From assembly GCA_022844275.1 (NCBI GenBank), contig JALHMB010000007.1:248001-312000 (forward strand): a stretch of 64,000 nt of DNA. Direction: 5' to 3'. The notes beneath the pieces are model-generated. The model saw only the letters and a program-made list of their open reading frames with translations, searched no databases and was not told the origin of the DNA. Positions 19,831-28,907 of the stretch are shown here, piece after piece (within the stretch, counting starts at the first letter, position 1; every line of letters begins with the position of its first letter). Position numbers and translations under genes: made by a program. The DNA is from Hyphomicrobiaceae bacterium (lineage in GTDB: Bacteria; Pseudomonadota; Alphaproteobacteria; Rhizobiales; Hyphomicrobiaceae).

Positions 19831-22578
19831 ATGCCGGACCAACATGATCCTGCTTTGCCCGACAAGCCCTGGCACGCCCTTCCTATCGATTCCGCTATCG
19901 CCGACCTCGCCAGCACGCGCGAGGGTCTCGCCACCGCGGATGCCGCCGCCCGCCTTGCGCGCTACGGACCTAATGCCCTGCCGGCCGGCAAGGGAAAGTC
20001 GCTGCTGAAGCGCTTCCTCCTGCAGTTCGACAACCTGCTGATCTACGTGATGATCGCCGGCGCGGCGATCACGCTGCTGCTCGGACACTACGTGGATACG
20101 GCCGTCATCCTCGTCGTCATCATTATCAATGCCATCATCGGTGTCGTCCAGGAGAACAAGGCCGAGTCCGCCCTTGAGGCCATCCGCGACATGATCAGCC
20201 CGCGCGCCTCGGTGCTGCGCGAGGGGCATCGCGTGACGGTCGACGCCGCGCACCTCGTGCCCGGCGATATCCTGCTGCTCGAAGCCGGCGATCGCGTCAC
20301 AGCCGATGTCCGACTGATCAAAGCGCGCAATCTGCGCATCGACGAGGCCATCCTGACGGGCGAGTCCATTGCCGTGGACAAGGGAACGGATCCTGCCGCG
20401 GCAGCGGCTGCCCTCGGCGACCGCCGATCCATGGCCTACTCGGGAACGCTCGTGACGTCCGGCCAGGGCGCCGGCATCGTCGTCGCGACGGGACCGCACT
20501 CGGAGATCGGCCGCATCAGCGCGCTTCTGAGCCACGTCGAGCAACTTGAGACCCCGCTAATCCGGCAGATGAACCAGTTTGCACGCCAGCTCACGATTGC
20601 CATTCTGACGCTCTGCGCGATGACATTCCTGTTTGCCGTGTACGTGCGCGATTATCCCGTCGAGCTGGCTTTCCTCGCCGTCGTCAGCCTAACTATCAGC
20701 GCCGTGCCCGAGGGCCTGCCGGCCGTAATGACCATCACGCTCGCCATCGGCGTTCAGCGCATGGCCGCACGCAATGCCATCATCCGCCATCTGCCGGCGG
20801 TCGAGACGCTCGGCTCGGTCTCGACCATCTGCTCCGATAAGACCGGCACGCTCACGCGCAACGAGATGACCGTCACGCGCGTTGTGCTGGCGGATCGTGC
20901 CTATGACGTCAGCGGCGTCGGCTATGCACCCAAGGGCGGCTTCAGTCTTGGTGGCAGCGAAGCCGACATCGCAGCCGATGCCGCGCTCATGAGTGCGGCA
21001 CGCACAGCCATTCTGTGTAACGACGCGTCGTTGCGCAAGCGCGATGGACACTGGTCGGTCGACGGCGATCCCATGGAAGGTGCGCTCATGGCGTTCGGCC
21101 TCAAGGCCGGCTACGAGCGCGAACCGCTCACCAAGTCCCTGCCGCGCCTCGACGAGATCCCCTTCGACGCGGCTCATCGCTACATGGCGACGCTGCATCA
21201 CAGCCACGACGGCGCTGTCTTCGCCTGCGTCAAGGGCGCGCCTGAGCGGATACTCGACATGTGCGGGACGCAGGCGAGCGATGGCGGCGAAGAACCGCTC
21301 GACAAGGCCTACTGGCTCCAGGCTGTCGACAAACTCGCCCGCAACGGACAGCGCGTCCTCGCGCTCGCCTCGCTCTCCTTGCCACATGACAAGCGCACGC
21401 TCGACTTCGGCGATGTCGCTTCGGGCCTGAGGCTCGACGCCCTCGTCGGCCTGATCGACCCGCCGCGCCCGGAAGCGATTGCCGCCGTCGCCGAGTGCCG
21501 CAGTGCCGGCATTGCAGTCAAGATGATCACCGGCGATCACGCGGCCACGGCTGGCGCTATCGCCGGCGAGCTCGGTCTCGCGGCCAGTGCCAGGGCCGTC
21601 ACGGGACATGATCTCGACACCGTGGGCGACGTGGCGCTGCGCAAGCTCGCGGCCGAGACGAGCGTCTTCGCGCGCACGAACCCCGAGCACAAACTGCGCC
21701 TTGTCGAGGCCCTGCAGGCCGATGGCGACGTGATCGCCATGACCGGAGATGGCGTGAACGATGCGCCGGCACTCAAGCGCGCCGATGTCGGCGTGGCCAT
21801 GGGCCGCAGCGGCACCGAAGCAGCCAAGGAAGCCGCCGACATGGTGCTCGCGGACGACAATTTCGCCTCCATCGTCGCGGCGGTGCGTGAGGGGAGAACG
21901 GTTTACGACAACCTGACCAAGGTGATCGGCTGGACGCTGCCGACCAACGGCGGCGAGTTCCTTCTCGTCGTCGCGGCCATCGCCGCCGGTATCACGCTGC
22001 CGATGACGCCGGTCCAGATCCTCTGGATCAACATGGTGACGACGGTCGGCCTCGGCCTCGTGCTCGCCTTCGAACCAGCCGAACCGGACATCATGCAGCG
22101 CCCGCCCCGGGCGCCTGATGCGCCGATCCTGTCACCCTTCCTGCTCTGGCGCGTCGCTTTCGTTTCGGTCCTCTTCGCCGCCGGTGCACTCGGCATTTTC
22201 GCCTGGGCGCTCGCCCGCGGCCTCGGCATCGATACGGCGCGCACCATGGTGGTAAACACGGTGATGGTGCTCGAACTTTTCTATCTGTTCTCAGTCAGAT
22301 ACCTGTACGGCGCCTCACTCACCTGGCGCGGCATCCTCGGAACCCCGGCGGTCCTGATCGGTATTGCCATCATGGTCAGCCTGCAATTCGCCTTCACCTA
22401 CCTCCCCTGGATGCAGTACCTGTTCCAGACCACAACCATCGGTTTCCTCGACGGTCTCGCAATCATCGGGACGGGCATCGCCCTGTTCGTGATCCTCGAG
22501 ATCGAGAAGCATATCGGCCGGGCGCTCTTCCCGACGCTCAGACCCGGCGCCACGAGACTGGAAGTCCGGGCCGCGTGA
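19831..22578 (+). CDS. Cation-translocating P-type ATPase
   Basis: A 915-residue P2-type pump. It has the cation ATPase N-domain (AIADLASTREGLATADAAARL), the actuator loop LTGESIAVDKG, PEGLP in TM4, the phosphorylation site CSDKTGTLT (Asp336), the hinge TGDGVNDAPALK, and four C-terminal membrane helices. The TM6 segment reads ILWINMVTTVGLGLVLAFEP; the Asp that binds calcium in SERCA (NLVTD) is Thr here, so calcium should not be assumed. Start at 19831 has GGGAG upstream; the 41 upstream in-frame codons are not part of the family. Followed 62 bases later by a universal stress protein. The transported ion is unknown. Confidence 0.9.
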   Translation: MPDQHDPALPDKPWHALPIDSAIADLASTREGLATADAAARLARYGPNALPAGKGKSLLKRFLLQFDNLLIYVMIAGAAITLLLGHYVDTAVILVVIIINAIIGVVQENKAESALEAIRDMISPRASVLREGHRVTVDAAHLVPGDILLLEAGDRVTADVRLIKARNLRIDEAILTGESIAVDKGTDPAAAAAALGDRRSMAYSGTLVTSGQGAGIVVATGPHSEIGRISALLSHVEQLETPLIRQMNQFARQLTIAILTLCAMTFLFAVYVRDYPVELAFLAVVSLTISAVPEGLPAVMTITLAIGVQRMAARNAIIRHLPAVETLGSVSTICSDKTGTLTRNEMTVTRVVLADRAYDVSGVGYAPKGGFSLGGSEADIAADAALMSAARTAILCNDASLRKRDGHWSVDGDPMEGALMAFGLKAGYEREPLTKSLPRLDEIPFDAAHRYMATLHHSHDGAVFACVKGAPERILDMCGTQASDGGEEPLDKAYWLQAVDKLARNGQRVLALASLSLPHDKRTLDFGDVASGLRLDALVGLIDPPRPEAIAAVAECRSAGIAVKMITGDHAATAGAIAGELGLAASARAVTGHDLDTVGDVALRKLAAETSVFARTNPEHKLRLVEALQADGDVIAMTGDGVNDAPALKRADVGVAMGRSGTEAAKEAADMVLADDNFASIVAAVREGRTVYDNLTKVIGWTLPTNGGEFLLVVAAIAAGITLPMTPVQILWINMVTTVGLGLVLAFEPAEPDIMQRPPRAPDAPILSPFLLWRVAFVSVLFAAGALGIFAWALARGLGIDTARTMVVNTVMVLELFYLFSVRYLYGASLTWRGILGTPAVLIGIAIMVSLQFAFTYLPWMQYLFQTTTIGFLDGLAIIGTGIALFVILEIEKHIGRALFPTLRPGATRLEVRAA

Positions 22579-22640
22579 GCGAACGCTTCGCCGCCCGGGA
22601 CGCATCGACCGAACGCAGAAGCAAGAAAGGGATTTCGACA

Positions 22641-23486
22641 ATGGCCTACAAGTCCATCCTGGTGCACCTCAACAACGAGGGCCGTGTGGCGCGCCTGATG
22701 AGCGCGGCGATGCAGCTCGCGTTGCCCTCGAACTCCCACCTGACGGGGCTCTTCGTCGTTCCTGCCGCGCCGGCCAAGTCGCCGCTACTGCCTATGATCT
22801 CGGGCAGCGCGATCGCCAGCGCGATCGATGCCTACCGCAAGACCGGTGAAAGCATCCACACCGCCTTCGAGCAGGCCATCAGCGCACAGCCGGTCGTCGG
22901 CGAGTGGCGGCTCCATCAAGCCAAGAAGCCGGGCTACATCGAAGCCGTGCTCGATCATGCGCGCTCGGCTGACATCGTGGTGGCGGCCCAGAAGGAAAGC
23001 GACTGGGACTACGCCGAAATGTTCGACGTACCCGATTGGCTGGCCATGGACAGCGGCCGTCCCGTGCTCATCGTGCCCAAAGCCGGCGAACTCGCCTCGA
23101 TCGGCGAGCGCATCGTGGTGGCCTGGAACAACAGCCGCGAGTCGGCACGCGCCGTCTTCGATGCGCTGCCCCTCCTGCAAAAGGCTGGCGAAGTCACTGT
23201 GCTGTCCGTCGAGGAGGCCGGCAAGCCGGAGGTGACAAGCGAGATCGCCGGGTCCGAAATCGGCGCAACGCTCGCCCGTCACGGAGTCAAGGTGAATGTC
23301 CAGCAGGTGAAGCCGGGTGCGCGTGGCGACGCGGGCGCGGAGCTGCTCGCGCAAGTTGCCGCACATCGGGCGGATCTCCTGGTCATGGGCTGCTTCGGCC
23401 GCTCGCGTCTCAGGGAATTCGTTCTCGGCGGTGCCTCCCGTCACGTCCTCCAGAACACCACCGTCCCGGTGCTCATGGGGCACTGA
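22641..23486 (+). CDS. Universal stress protein with two Usp domains
   Basis: A 281-residue tandem Usp protein. The N-terminal domain (about 1-145) lacks a full ATP loop; the C-terminal domain (about 150-281) has the nucleotide motif GCFGRSRLREFVLGGASRHVL (G-x2-G-x9-G-S/A) and ends VPVLMGH. ATG at 22641 has AAAGGGA upstream; a start 22 codons earlier overlaps the ATPase stop. Probably co-transcribed with the ATPase and ended by the terminator at 23516. It may sense ATP/AMP and adjust transport or stress responses, which is an inference from the family and position. Confidence 0.85.
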   Translation: MAYKSILVHLNNEGRVARLMSAAMQLALPSNSHLTGLFVVPAAPAKSPLLPMISGSAIASAIDAYRKTGESIHTAFEQAISAQPVVGEWRLHQAKKPGYIEAVLDHARSADIVVAAQKESDWDYAEMFDVPDWLAMDSGRPVLIVPKAGELASIGERIVVAWNNSRESARAVFDALPLLQKAGEVTVLSVEEAGKPEVTSEIAGSEIGATLARHGVKVNVQQVKPGARGDAGAELLAQVAAHRADLLVMGCFGRSRLREFVLGGASRHVLQNTTVPVLMGH

Positions 23487-23515
23487 TCGAGAGGATTCGA
23501 TCGCACGTGAGTTGC

Positions 23516-23551
23516 AGAAGGACGGGTCGTGCACCCGTCCTTCTTGCTTTT
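23516..23551 (+). terminator. Intrinsic terminator after the Usp gene
   Basis: Perfect 12-bp stem AGAAGGACGGGT / ACCCGTCCTTCT, loop CGTGC, followed by TGCTTTT. It ends the ATPase-Usp transcription unit. Confidence 0.85.
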
Positions 23552-23715
23552 CGAGCGGTCGTGGCGCGGCAGCGAGTGCCGACCACCTCCGCACGAAGTC
23601 GAAGACGCGTAAATCTATTACTCAATCGTAATCGCATCTGGCTTGAAGAACGATCCTTGAAATGGTTCAAGGGGCGCACGAAATCGCGTTGCCTGAACCG
23701 GGACGGAAACGGGGC

Positions 23716-24876
23716 ATGGATCTCACGAGGAGGGCCTATCTCGGCGGCATGGGCGCGGCGCTCGGTGCCAGCCTGATGCCGGCCACGGCGAGCGCGCAGG
23801 TCAAGCCGCTCCCGAGCCTTCCCTCCACGATGATTTGGAGCGTCGGCGACGACGACGGCCCCCGCTACAGGGAAGCGCTGGCGATTGCTGACGCGATCAG
23901 CAAGGCGCACGGCACGCGAATTCGCCTGCAGCCGTCGGAGAACTCGTTCGGGCGCATGGAGCAGCTCAAGGAGCGCCAGGTCACGCACGGCTTTCTCGGG
24001 ATGGAAGCCTACTTCGCGGCCGAGGGGCTCTTTTCCTATGTCGCGCCCACCTGGGGTCCGCAGGACCTGCGCGGCCTGCTCGGTCGTATAAGTTCCATGT
24101 CGATCGTTGCGAGCGAGGCGAGTGGCATCAAGAAGCTCCAGGACATCAAGGGCAAGCGACTTGCGCGCACACCGCGCAATGCAGCTCTCTCCTACCGGAC
24201 CGATGCGCTCCTCGAGGCTGCCGGCCTCACGGCCAAGGATCTGACCGTCGTCGAGTTCGACGGCAATGCCGCCGCTCTGGCCGCGCTCGCCAGGGGCGAA
24301 GTCGACTGCGCGGCAGCCGCACCGACGGCAGCGTCCTCTCAGGCCCTCGAAGCGATCGCCGACCGATTCGTCTGGATCGAGCTGCCGGCCACCGACAAGG
24401 ACCTCTGGGGAAGGTTGCTGCGCGCGCTCCCCATCGCGCTACCGTTCGTCGAGGATACGGGACCCGGCATCAGCAAGACCGCACCGAAATCGCTCATGGG
24501 CTATCGCGATCCGGTCGTCACCGTTTATGCAGACGCTGGCGAGCTCGAGGTCTATGCGGTGACCAAAGCGATCGCCGATAATTTCGAGCTCTATCGAGGT
24601 GCCCTGCAGATCCTTGAGCGTTGGGGGCTGCCGCAATCCGCGGGCTTTCCATCGCCACTGCCCTTCCACGACGGCACGATCCGCTTCCTCAAGGAAAAGG
24701 GCGTCTGGTCGGCCGATCATCAGCGCTGGCAGGACGGCATTATGCGCCGGCAGACGCGCCTTCGTCAGGGTTGGGCAGAAATGATGGCCAAAGACCCGGC
24801 AAAAGGCGCCACCACCCCCGAGGCACTCGCAGAGCTTTGGACGCCTCGCCGGGCCGAAATCCTGAAGTCGCTCTAA
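23716..24876 (+). CDS. TAXI-family TRAP transporter solute-binding protein
   Basis: A 386-residue periplasmic binding protein. The N-terminus MDLTRRAYLGGMGAALG is a twin-arginine signal with cleavage expected after ATASAQ (about residue 28), so it is folded before export. The mature part has the TAXI layout: a binding lobe with FGRMEQLKERQVTHGFLG, MSIVASEASGIKKLQDIKGKRL and VTKAIADNFELYRG. ATG 23716 is chosen because the Tat motif then sits at the start. No TRAP permease gene is adjacent, so it is an orphan; ligand unknown. Confidence 0.85.
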   Translation: MDLTRRAYLGGMGAALGASLMPATASAQVKPLPSLPSTMIWSVGDDDGPRYREALAIADAISKAHGTRIRLQPSENSFGRMEQLKERQVTHGFLGMEAYFAAEGLFSYVAPTWGPQDLRGLLGRISSMSIVASEASGIKKLQDIKGKRLARTPRNAALSYRTDALLEAAGLTAKDLTVVEFDGNAAALAALARGEVDCAAAAPTAASSQALEAIADRFVWIELPATDKDLWGRLLRALPIALPFVEDTGPGISKTAPKSLMGYRDPVVTVYADAGELEVYAVTKAIADNFELYRGALQILERWGLPQSAGFPSPLPFHDGTIRFLKEKGVWSADHQRWQDGIMRRQTRLRQGWAEMMAKDPAKGATTPEALAELWTPRRAEILKSL

Positions 24877-25176
24877 AGCAACTTCCTCGATCCTCGCAAA
24901 TGTCCGTACAGGAATACCCCCGGTCCGCGCTCCGGGCTTACCCTGCGTCCCGCTCAGGGAAGTACATCTATGCGTGTTCTCCGATGTGCCCTCAATGTTT
25001 TCATATTGTTGCCATTTGATGCGTCATCTTGACACTCACTTAATGATGCAACTCCCTGTTCTCGCCAGATTTTGACGGCTAAAGCGCCAAGGCGTCCGCG
25101 TCCAATGCGGGTGTCACGAGTGCCCGCGGCCGCTCGGCCCGGGCAAACGAGTGCATAGACAACGGGGGAGTTTCTC
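24877..25176. other. Intergenic region
   Basis: 300 bases between the TAXI gene and the M15-like gene. A weak GC hairpin (CCCGG / CCGGG at about 24918-24935) could end the TAXI transcript, and a TTGACA at 25030-25035 could be a -35 for the next gene, but I see no matching -10. No RNA or gene found. Confidence 0.35.
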
Positions 25177-25602
25177 ATGTCTTGCGTATCAGCCGCGTTC
25201 CGGCTTGTTGCCGGCGCGTTCGCCCTGACGGTCGTCCTCTTCATCGGCGCGACGCCGTCCTCGGCACAGACATCGACGTCCTGCCTGCCATCATCGGTCA
25301 AAGCGACGCTCAACCAGATCCGCGCGAAGTTCGGTCCGGTTCAGATCGTCTCGACCTACCGTCGCGGTGCCGTCATCGCCGGTACGGGTCGCCGCAGCCT
25401 CCACGCTTCCTGCCGCGCGGTCGACTTTAACGCGCCGGCCGGCAAGCGCTCGCAGGTGATCGCTTGGCTCCGCACCAACCACAAGGGCGGCCTCGGCATC
25501 TACAGCTGCGGCATGAGCCACCTTCACATCGACAACGGTGGTCACTACACGTGGAACAAGTGCGTCGGCGGTGGCCGTCGCCGCGTCGCCCGCGCGAACT
25601 GA
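25177..25602 (+). CDS. Secreted M15/YcbK-like (DUF882-type) peptidase-fold protein
   Basis: A 141-residue exported protein. A signal peptide covers about 1-31 (LVAGAFALTVVLFIGATPSSAQ). The rest matches the small zinc peptidase fold of the YcbK/M15 group: SLHASCRAVDFNAP carries the His-x(6)-Asp metal pair and SHLHIDNGGHY the second His. Members act on cell-wall peptides or on other murein; no activity is proven for this subgroup. It has four cysteines in the mature part that may form disulfides. Single gene. Confidence 0.75.
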   Translation: MSCVSAAFRLVAGAFALTVVLFIGATPSSAQTSTSCLPSSVKATLNQIRAKFGPVQIVSTYRRGAVIAGTGRRSLHASCRAVDFNAPAGKRSQVIAWLRTNHKGGLGIYSCGMSHLHIDNGGHYTWNKCVGGGRRRVARAN

Positions 25603-25766
25603 CCGCGACTTCGCTTCTGGCCATGGTCGCGGAAGAAGCCGCGGCCATGGCTCGAGGCGCTCCTCGGGAACTGCCGAGGGATTGCTCTCGTTGACCCTTC
25701 ATACTGGCGCCGCGCTCGTCTCATAGGCAGTGTGCAACGTCAGTTGGCCGGCCCGGAGCAATTCGA

Positions 25767-26912
25767 ATGCGCACCCTTCTTCTCGCGGCAGCCCATGCCT
25801 TGATCCTGCAGGGGCTCACGCCTGGACACTCAGCCTTCGCCGCGCAAACCGACGCTCCCGCAGCGCCGCGGACGGCCGTCAAGGTCGAGACCGTGGCCAA
25901 GGGTCTCACTCATCCCTGGGGCCTGCAGTTCCTGCCCGACGGGCGGATGCTCGTCACTGAACGGCCAGGGCGCCTGCGCATCGTGGCCCGCGACGGCACG
26001 CTTTCGCCAGTTGTTCCAGGCGTGCCCAAAGTCCATTCCTCAGGCCAGGGTGGGTTGCTCGATGTCGCGCTCGCACCGGACTTTGCGACCTCGCAGGAAA
26101 TCTTCCTCACGTTTGCCGAACCACGCGAGGGAGGCGCGAACGGTACTAGCGTCGCGAGCGGCCGCCTGGAACTCTCTGGCAGTGGTGGCAGCCTCGCCAA
26201 TGTGCGCGTGATCTTCCGCCAGCAGCCCTCGTTCGCCACCAATCTCCATTTCGGGTCGCGCATCGTCTTCGCCGAGGACGGCACGTTCTATCTGACCGTC
26301 GGCGATCGCTACACGCAGAAGCAGGAAGCGCAGATCCCATCCAACCACATTGGCAAGATCATGCGCCTCAATCGCGATGGCACGCCCTTTGCCGGCAACC
26401 CCAAACTCCCCGGATGGGATGCAGCGATCTGGTCGATCGGCCACCGCAATGTCCAGGCTGCCGCGCGCCATCCCGAAACGGGCGAGCTGTGGACGGCTGA
26501 GCATGGCGCACGCGGCGGCGATGAGGTGAATCGCGTCCGCAAGGGCCTCAACTATGGCTGGCCCGTCATCACCTATGGCATCGACTATTCGGGTGCCAAG
26601 ATAGGCGAGGGCACGACGAAGGCCGGCATGGAGCAGCCGCTCTACTACTGGGATCCCTCGATCGCACCGTCCGGCGCCGCCTTCTACACGGGCACGCTGT
26701 TCCCTGCGTGGCGCGGCAACCTCTTCGTCGGCGGACTCGCAGCTCAGCAGCTCTCACGCCTCGTTCTGGAGGGAGAGCGGATCGTCGCGGAGGAAAGGTT
26801 GCTGGTCGATCTCGGAGCGCGAATCCGTGATGTCCGGATGGGACCCGACGGCGCAGTCTGGGTCCTGACCGACCACACGGATGGTCGGATCCTGCGTCTC
26901 GTGCCGGGCTGA
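25767..26912 (+). CDS. PQQ-dependent sugar dehydrogenase (sGDH/Asd family)
   Basis: A 381-residue periplasmic beta-propeller enzyme that oxidises aldose sugars using PQQ. A signal peptide covers about 1-27 (ends HSAFAAQ). Family landmarks are GLTHPWGLQFLPDGRMLVTERPGRLRIV, GQGGLLDVALAPDF, YLTVGDRYTQKQEAQ, IWSIGHRNVQAAARHPETGELWTAEHG (calcium and PQQ region) and GLNYGWPVITYG. The true electron acceptor and sugar are unknown; no PQQ synthesis genes are here. Monocistronic; the 272 bases to cvpA show nothing recognisable. Confidence 0.92.
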   Translation: MRTLLLAAAHALILQGLTPGHSAFAAQTDAPAAPRTAVKVETVAKGLTHPWGLQFLPDGRMLVTERPGRLRIVARDGTLSPVVPGVPKVHSSGQGGLLDVALAPDFATSQEIFLTFAEPREGGANGTSVASGRLELSGSGGSLANVRVIFRQQPSFATNLHFGSRIVFAEDGTFYLTVGDRYTQKQEAQIPSNHIGKIMRLNRDGTPFAGNPKLPGWDAAIWSIGHRNVQAAARHPETGELWTAEHGARGGDEVNRVRKGLNYGWPVITYGIDYSGAKIGEGTTKAGMEQPLYYWDPSIAPSGAAFYTGTLFPAWRGNLFVGGLAAQQLSRLVLEGERIVAEERLLVDLGARIRDVRMGPDGAVWVLTDHTDGRILRLVPG

Positions 26913-27184
26913 CCTGCATGTCCTGCCGCGAAAACGGCCCTATTGGGTATACACTTTCAACATCAGGTTTGAACAGGGCGGCATGGAAAAGCTTCACTGT
27001 TCGCATATAGTCACGGGATCGCCCGATACTTCGCGCATCGACTTCAACGAAGCGCGCCTCACTAAACCGAAATCGGAGAAAGCAACGGCCCCGCCGAGCG
27101 ACGGCCTGCGACTTGATCCGGAACGATCATCGACTAGAGTGCGGCCGACGTTGCCACAGCAGCACATTACAAGGACTTGGTTCG

Positions 27185-27733
27185 ATGCTTGGCCCTCTGA
27201 CCTACCTCGACGCGGCCGTGGTTGCGATCGCCCTCATCTCCGGGCTGCTCGCCATGTACCGCGGCTTCACGCGTGAGCTGCTGTCGATAAGTTCGTGGAT
27301 CGCGGCGCTCGCGGCGGCCGTGTATTTCGTTTTCTACCAGAAGAGCACCGCCGAGCAGATCGCCCAGCAGTTCCAGGCCCCGGTCGCCGTCGCGCAGATC
27401 GTAGTCGGTGGCATCATCTTCCTGATCGTGCTGATCATCGTCCATCTCGTCACGTCGCGCCTCTCCGACACGATCCTCGACAGCCGCGTCGGCATGATCG
27501 ACCGCATTCTCGGCCTTGCCTTCGGGGCAGCCCGCGGCTTCATCATCTTCGTCATTCTGTACATGTTCTACGTGAAGTTCTTCGCGCCCGACCCCAACAC
27601 GCAGGCCGCATGGATCCGCGAGTCGACGTCCCTGCCGTACCTTCAGGCCGTCGGGCAGACACTCGAGGAATTTCTCCTCCGAATCCTGCCGGAAGACGGG
27701 AGCCTGCCGACGCGTGGCGGACAGCAGGGCTAG
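27185..27733 (+). CDS. cvpA: CvpA family membrane protein
   Basis: A 182-residue inner membrane protein with four hydrophobic helices (AAVVAIALISGLLAMY, ISSWIAALAAAVYFVF, IVVGGIIFLIVLIIVHLV, FIIFVILYMFYVKFF) and the conserved YRGFTRELLS and LDRxxG-like MIDRILGLAFGAARG motifs. CvpA affects colicin V export and envelope homeostasis. ATG 27185 has AAGGA upstream. Usually followed by purF and preceded by radA; here it converges on alr with 5 bases between stops. Confidence 0.9.
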   Translation: MLGPLTYLDAAVVAIALISGLLAMYRGFTRELLSISSWIAALAAAVYFVFYQKSTAEQIAQQFQAPVAVAQIVVGGIIFLIVLIIVHLVTSRLSDTILDSRVGMIDRILGLAFGAARGFIIFVILYMFYVKFFAPDPNTQAAWIRESTSLPYLQAVGQTLEEFLLRILPEDGSLPTRGGQQG

Positions 27734-27738
27734 CCCTT

Positions 27739-28893
27739 TTACGATCCCGAGACGTAGATCCGCTGGAAGCGCGGACCGAGGCGCGTGAGCACCTCGTAGC
27801 CGATCGTGCCAGAGCTGTCGGCAAGGTCGTCGATCTGCACGTGACGACCGATGAGTTCCGCCCAGGCACCGCGCTGTGCAAGTGCCGCCGGAATATCCGT
27901 AACGTCAATCGTCACCACATCCATGGAAACACGACCGACGATCGGCGCAGGATAGCCGGCAACGTAAGCCGGTGGCGGCGGCCGGCCGATTGGACCGCTG
28001 ATCGAGCGCAGGAAACCGTCAGCGTAGCCCGCCGCAATGGTCGCGAGGCGCGATGGCCGCGTCAGAGCGTACGTGGCGCCGTAACCGACCGTGTCGCCGG
28101 CGGCCGCCATGCGGATCTGGAGAATGCGCGCCTCGACGCGCACGACCTTCGCCGCGGGATTGGGCCGGCCCTCGACCGCGCGCCCCCCGTAAAGCGCGAT
28201 CCCAGGGCGGACGAGGTCATAGCGATAGTCGGCACCGAGCAATGTCCCCGCGGAGTTGGCGAGGCTCGCCGGGGCTGCCGGCAGTTTTGCGCGCAATGCA
28301 TCGAACAACACCTTCTGCCGCGCATTCATCGGCGAGCCAGGTGTGTCTCCGCAGGCGAGGTGGCTCATGACCAGCGCCACCGGAAAGGCCTCGAACGGCG
28401 CCGCATTGGCTGCAAGTGCCTCGACCTCGGCCGCCGTCAGACCCAGCCGGTTCATACCCGTATCGATATGCACGGCCGCAGGAAGACGGGCGCCGACACT
28501 GCGTGTGTAGGCCGCCCACTCCTCGATCTCGGCGAGGCTGCCGAGGACCGGGCGCAAGCCATACGTCGGATAGAGCGGTGCCGTACCCGGCATGAGCCCG
28601 TCGAGCACGTAAGCTGTCGCCGCGGGCAGGGCGACCTTGAGCCGACGCCCCTCGGTCAGCGTCGCGACGAAGAACGTGCGGCAGCCGGCCTCCCAGAGCG
28701 CCTTCACCACCGGCTCGATGCCCATGCCATAGGCGTCGGCCTTGACGACGCCGGCGCACTCCGCGCCCCGCGCCACGGCCGCTAGCCAGCGCCAGTTCGC
28801 CTGGATGCCGGCGAGATCCACGGTCAGCAGGCCGCGCGCCGCAGAGCTGATGGCGCCTTGCTCAGTCGCGGGAGGGGCAGCAGGGAAGGACAA
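27739..28893 (-). CDS. alr: Alanine racemase
   Basis: PLP-dependent racemase making D-alanine for peptidoglycan. The 384 residues have the N-terminal barrel with the PLP-lysine in VVKADAYGMG (Lys51), the HIDTGMNRLG loop, and the C-terminal beta domain containing the catalytic tyrosine in TVGYGATY. The start is a TTG at 28893 with a GCGAGAG upstream; no ATG precedes the conserved LTVDLAGIQANW. It follows dnaB by 14 bases and is probably in the same operon. Confidence 0.95.
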   Translation of the reverse strand: MSFPAAPPATEQGAISSAARGLLTVDLAGIQANWRWLAAVARGAECAGVVKADAYGMGIEPVVKALWEAGCRTFFVATLTEGRRLKVALPAATAYVLDGLMPGTAPLYPTYGLRPVLGSLAEIEEWAAYTRSVGARLPAAVHIDTGMNRLGLTAAEVEALAANAAPFEAFPVALVMSHLACGDTPGSPMNARQKVLFDALRAKLPAAPASLANSAGTLLGADYRYDLVRPGIALYGGRAVEGRPNPAAKVVRVEARILQIRMAAAGDTVGYGATYALTRPSRLATIAAGYADGFLRSISGPIGRPPPPAYVAGYPAPIVGRVSMDVVTIDVTDIPAALAQRGAWAELIGRHVQIDDLADSSGTIGYEVLTRLGPRFQRIYVSGS

Positions 28894-28907
28894 CAGACAA
28901 CTCTCGC

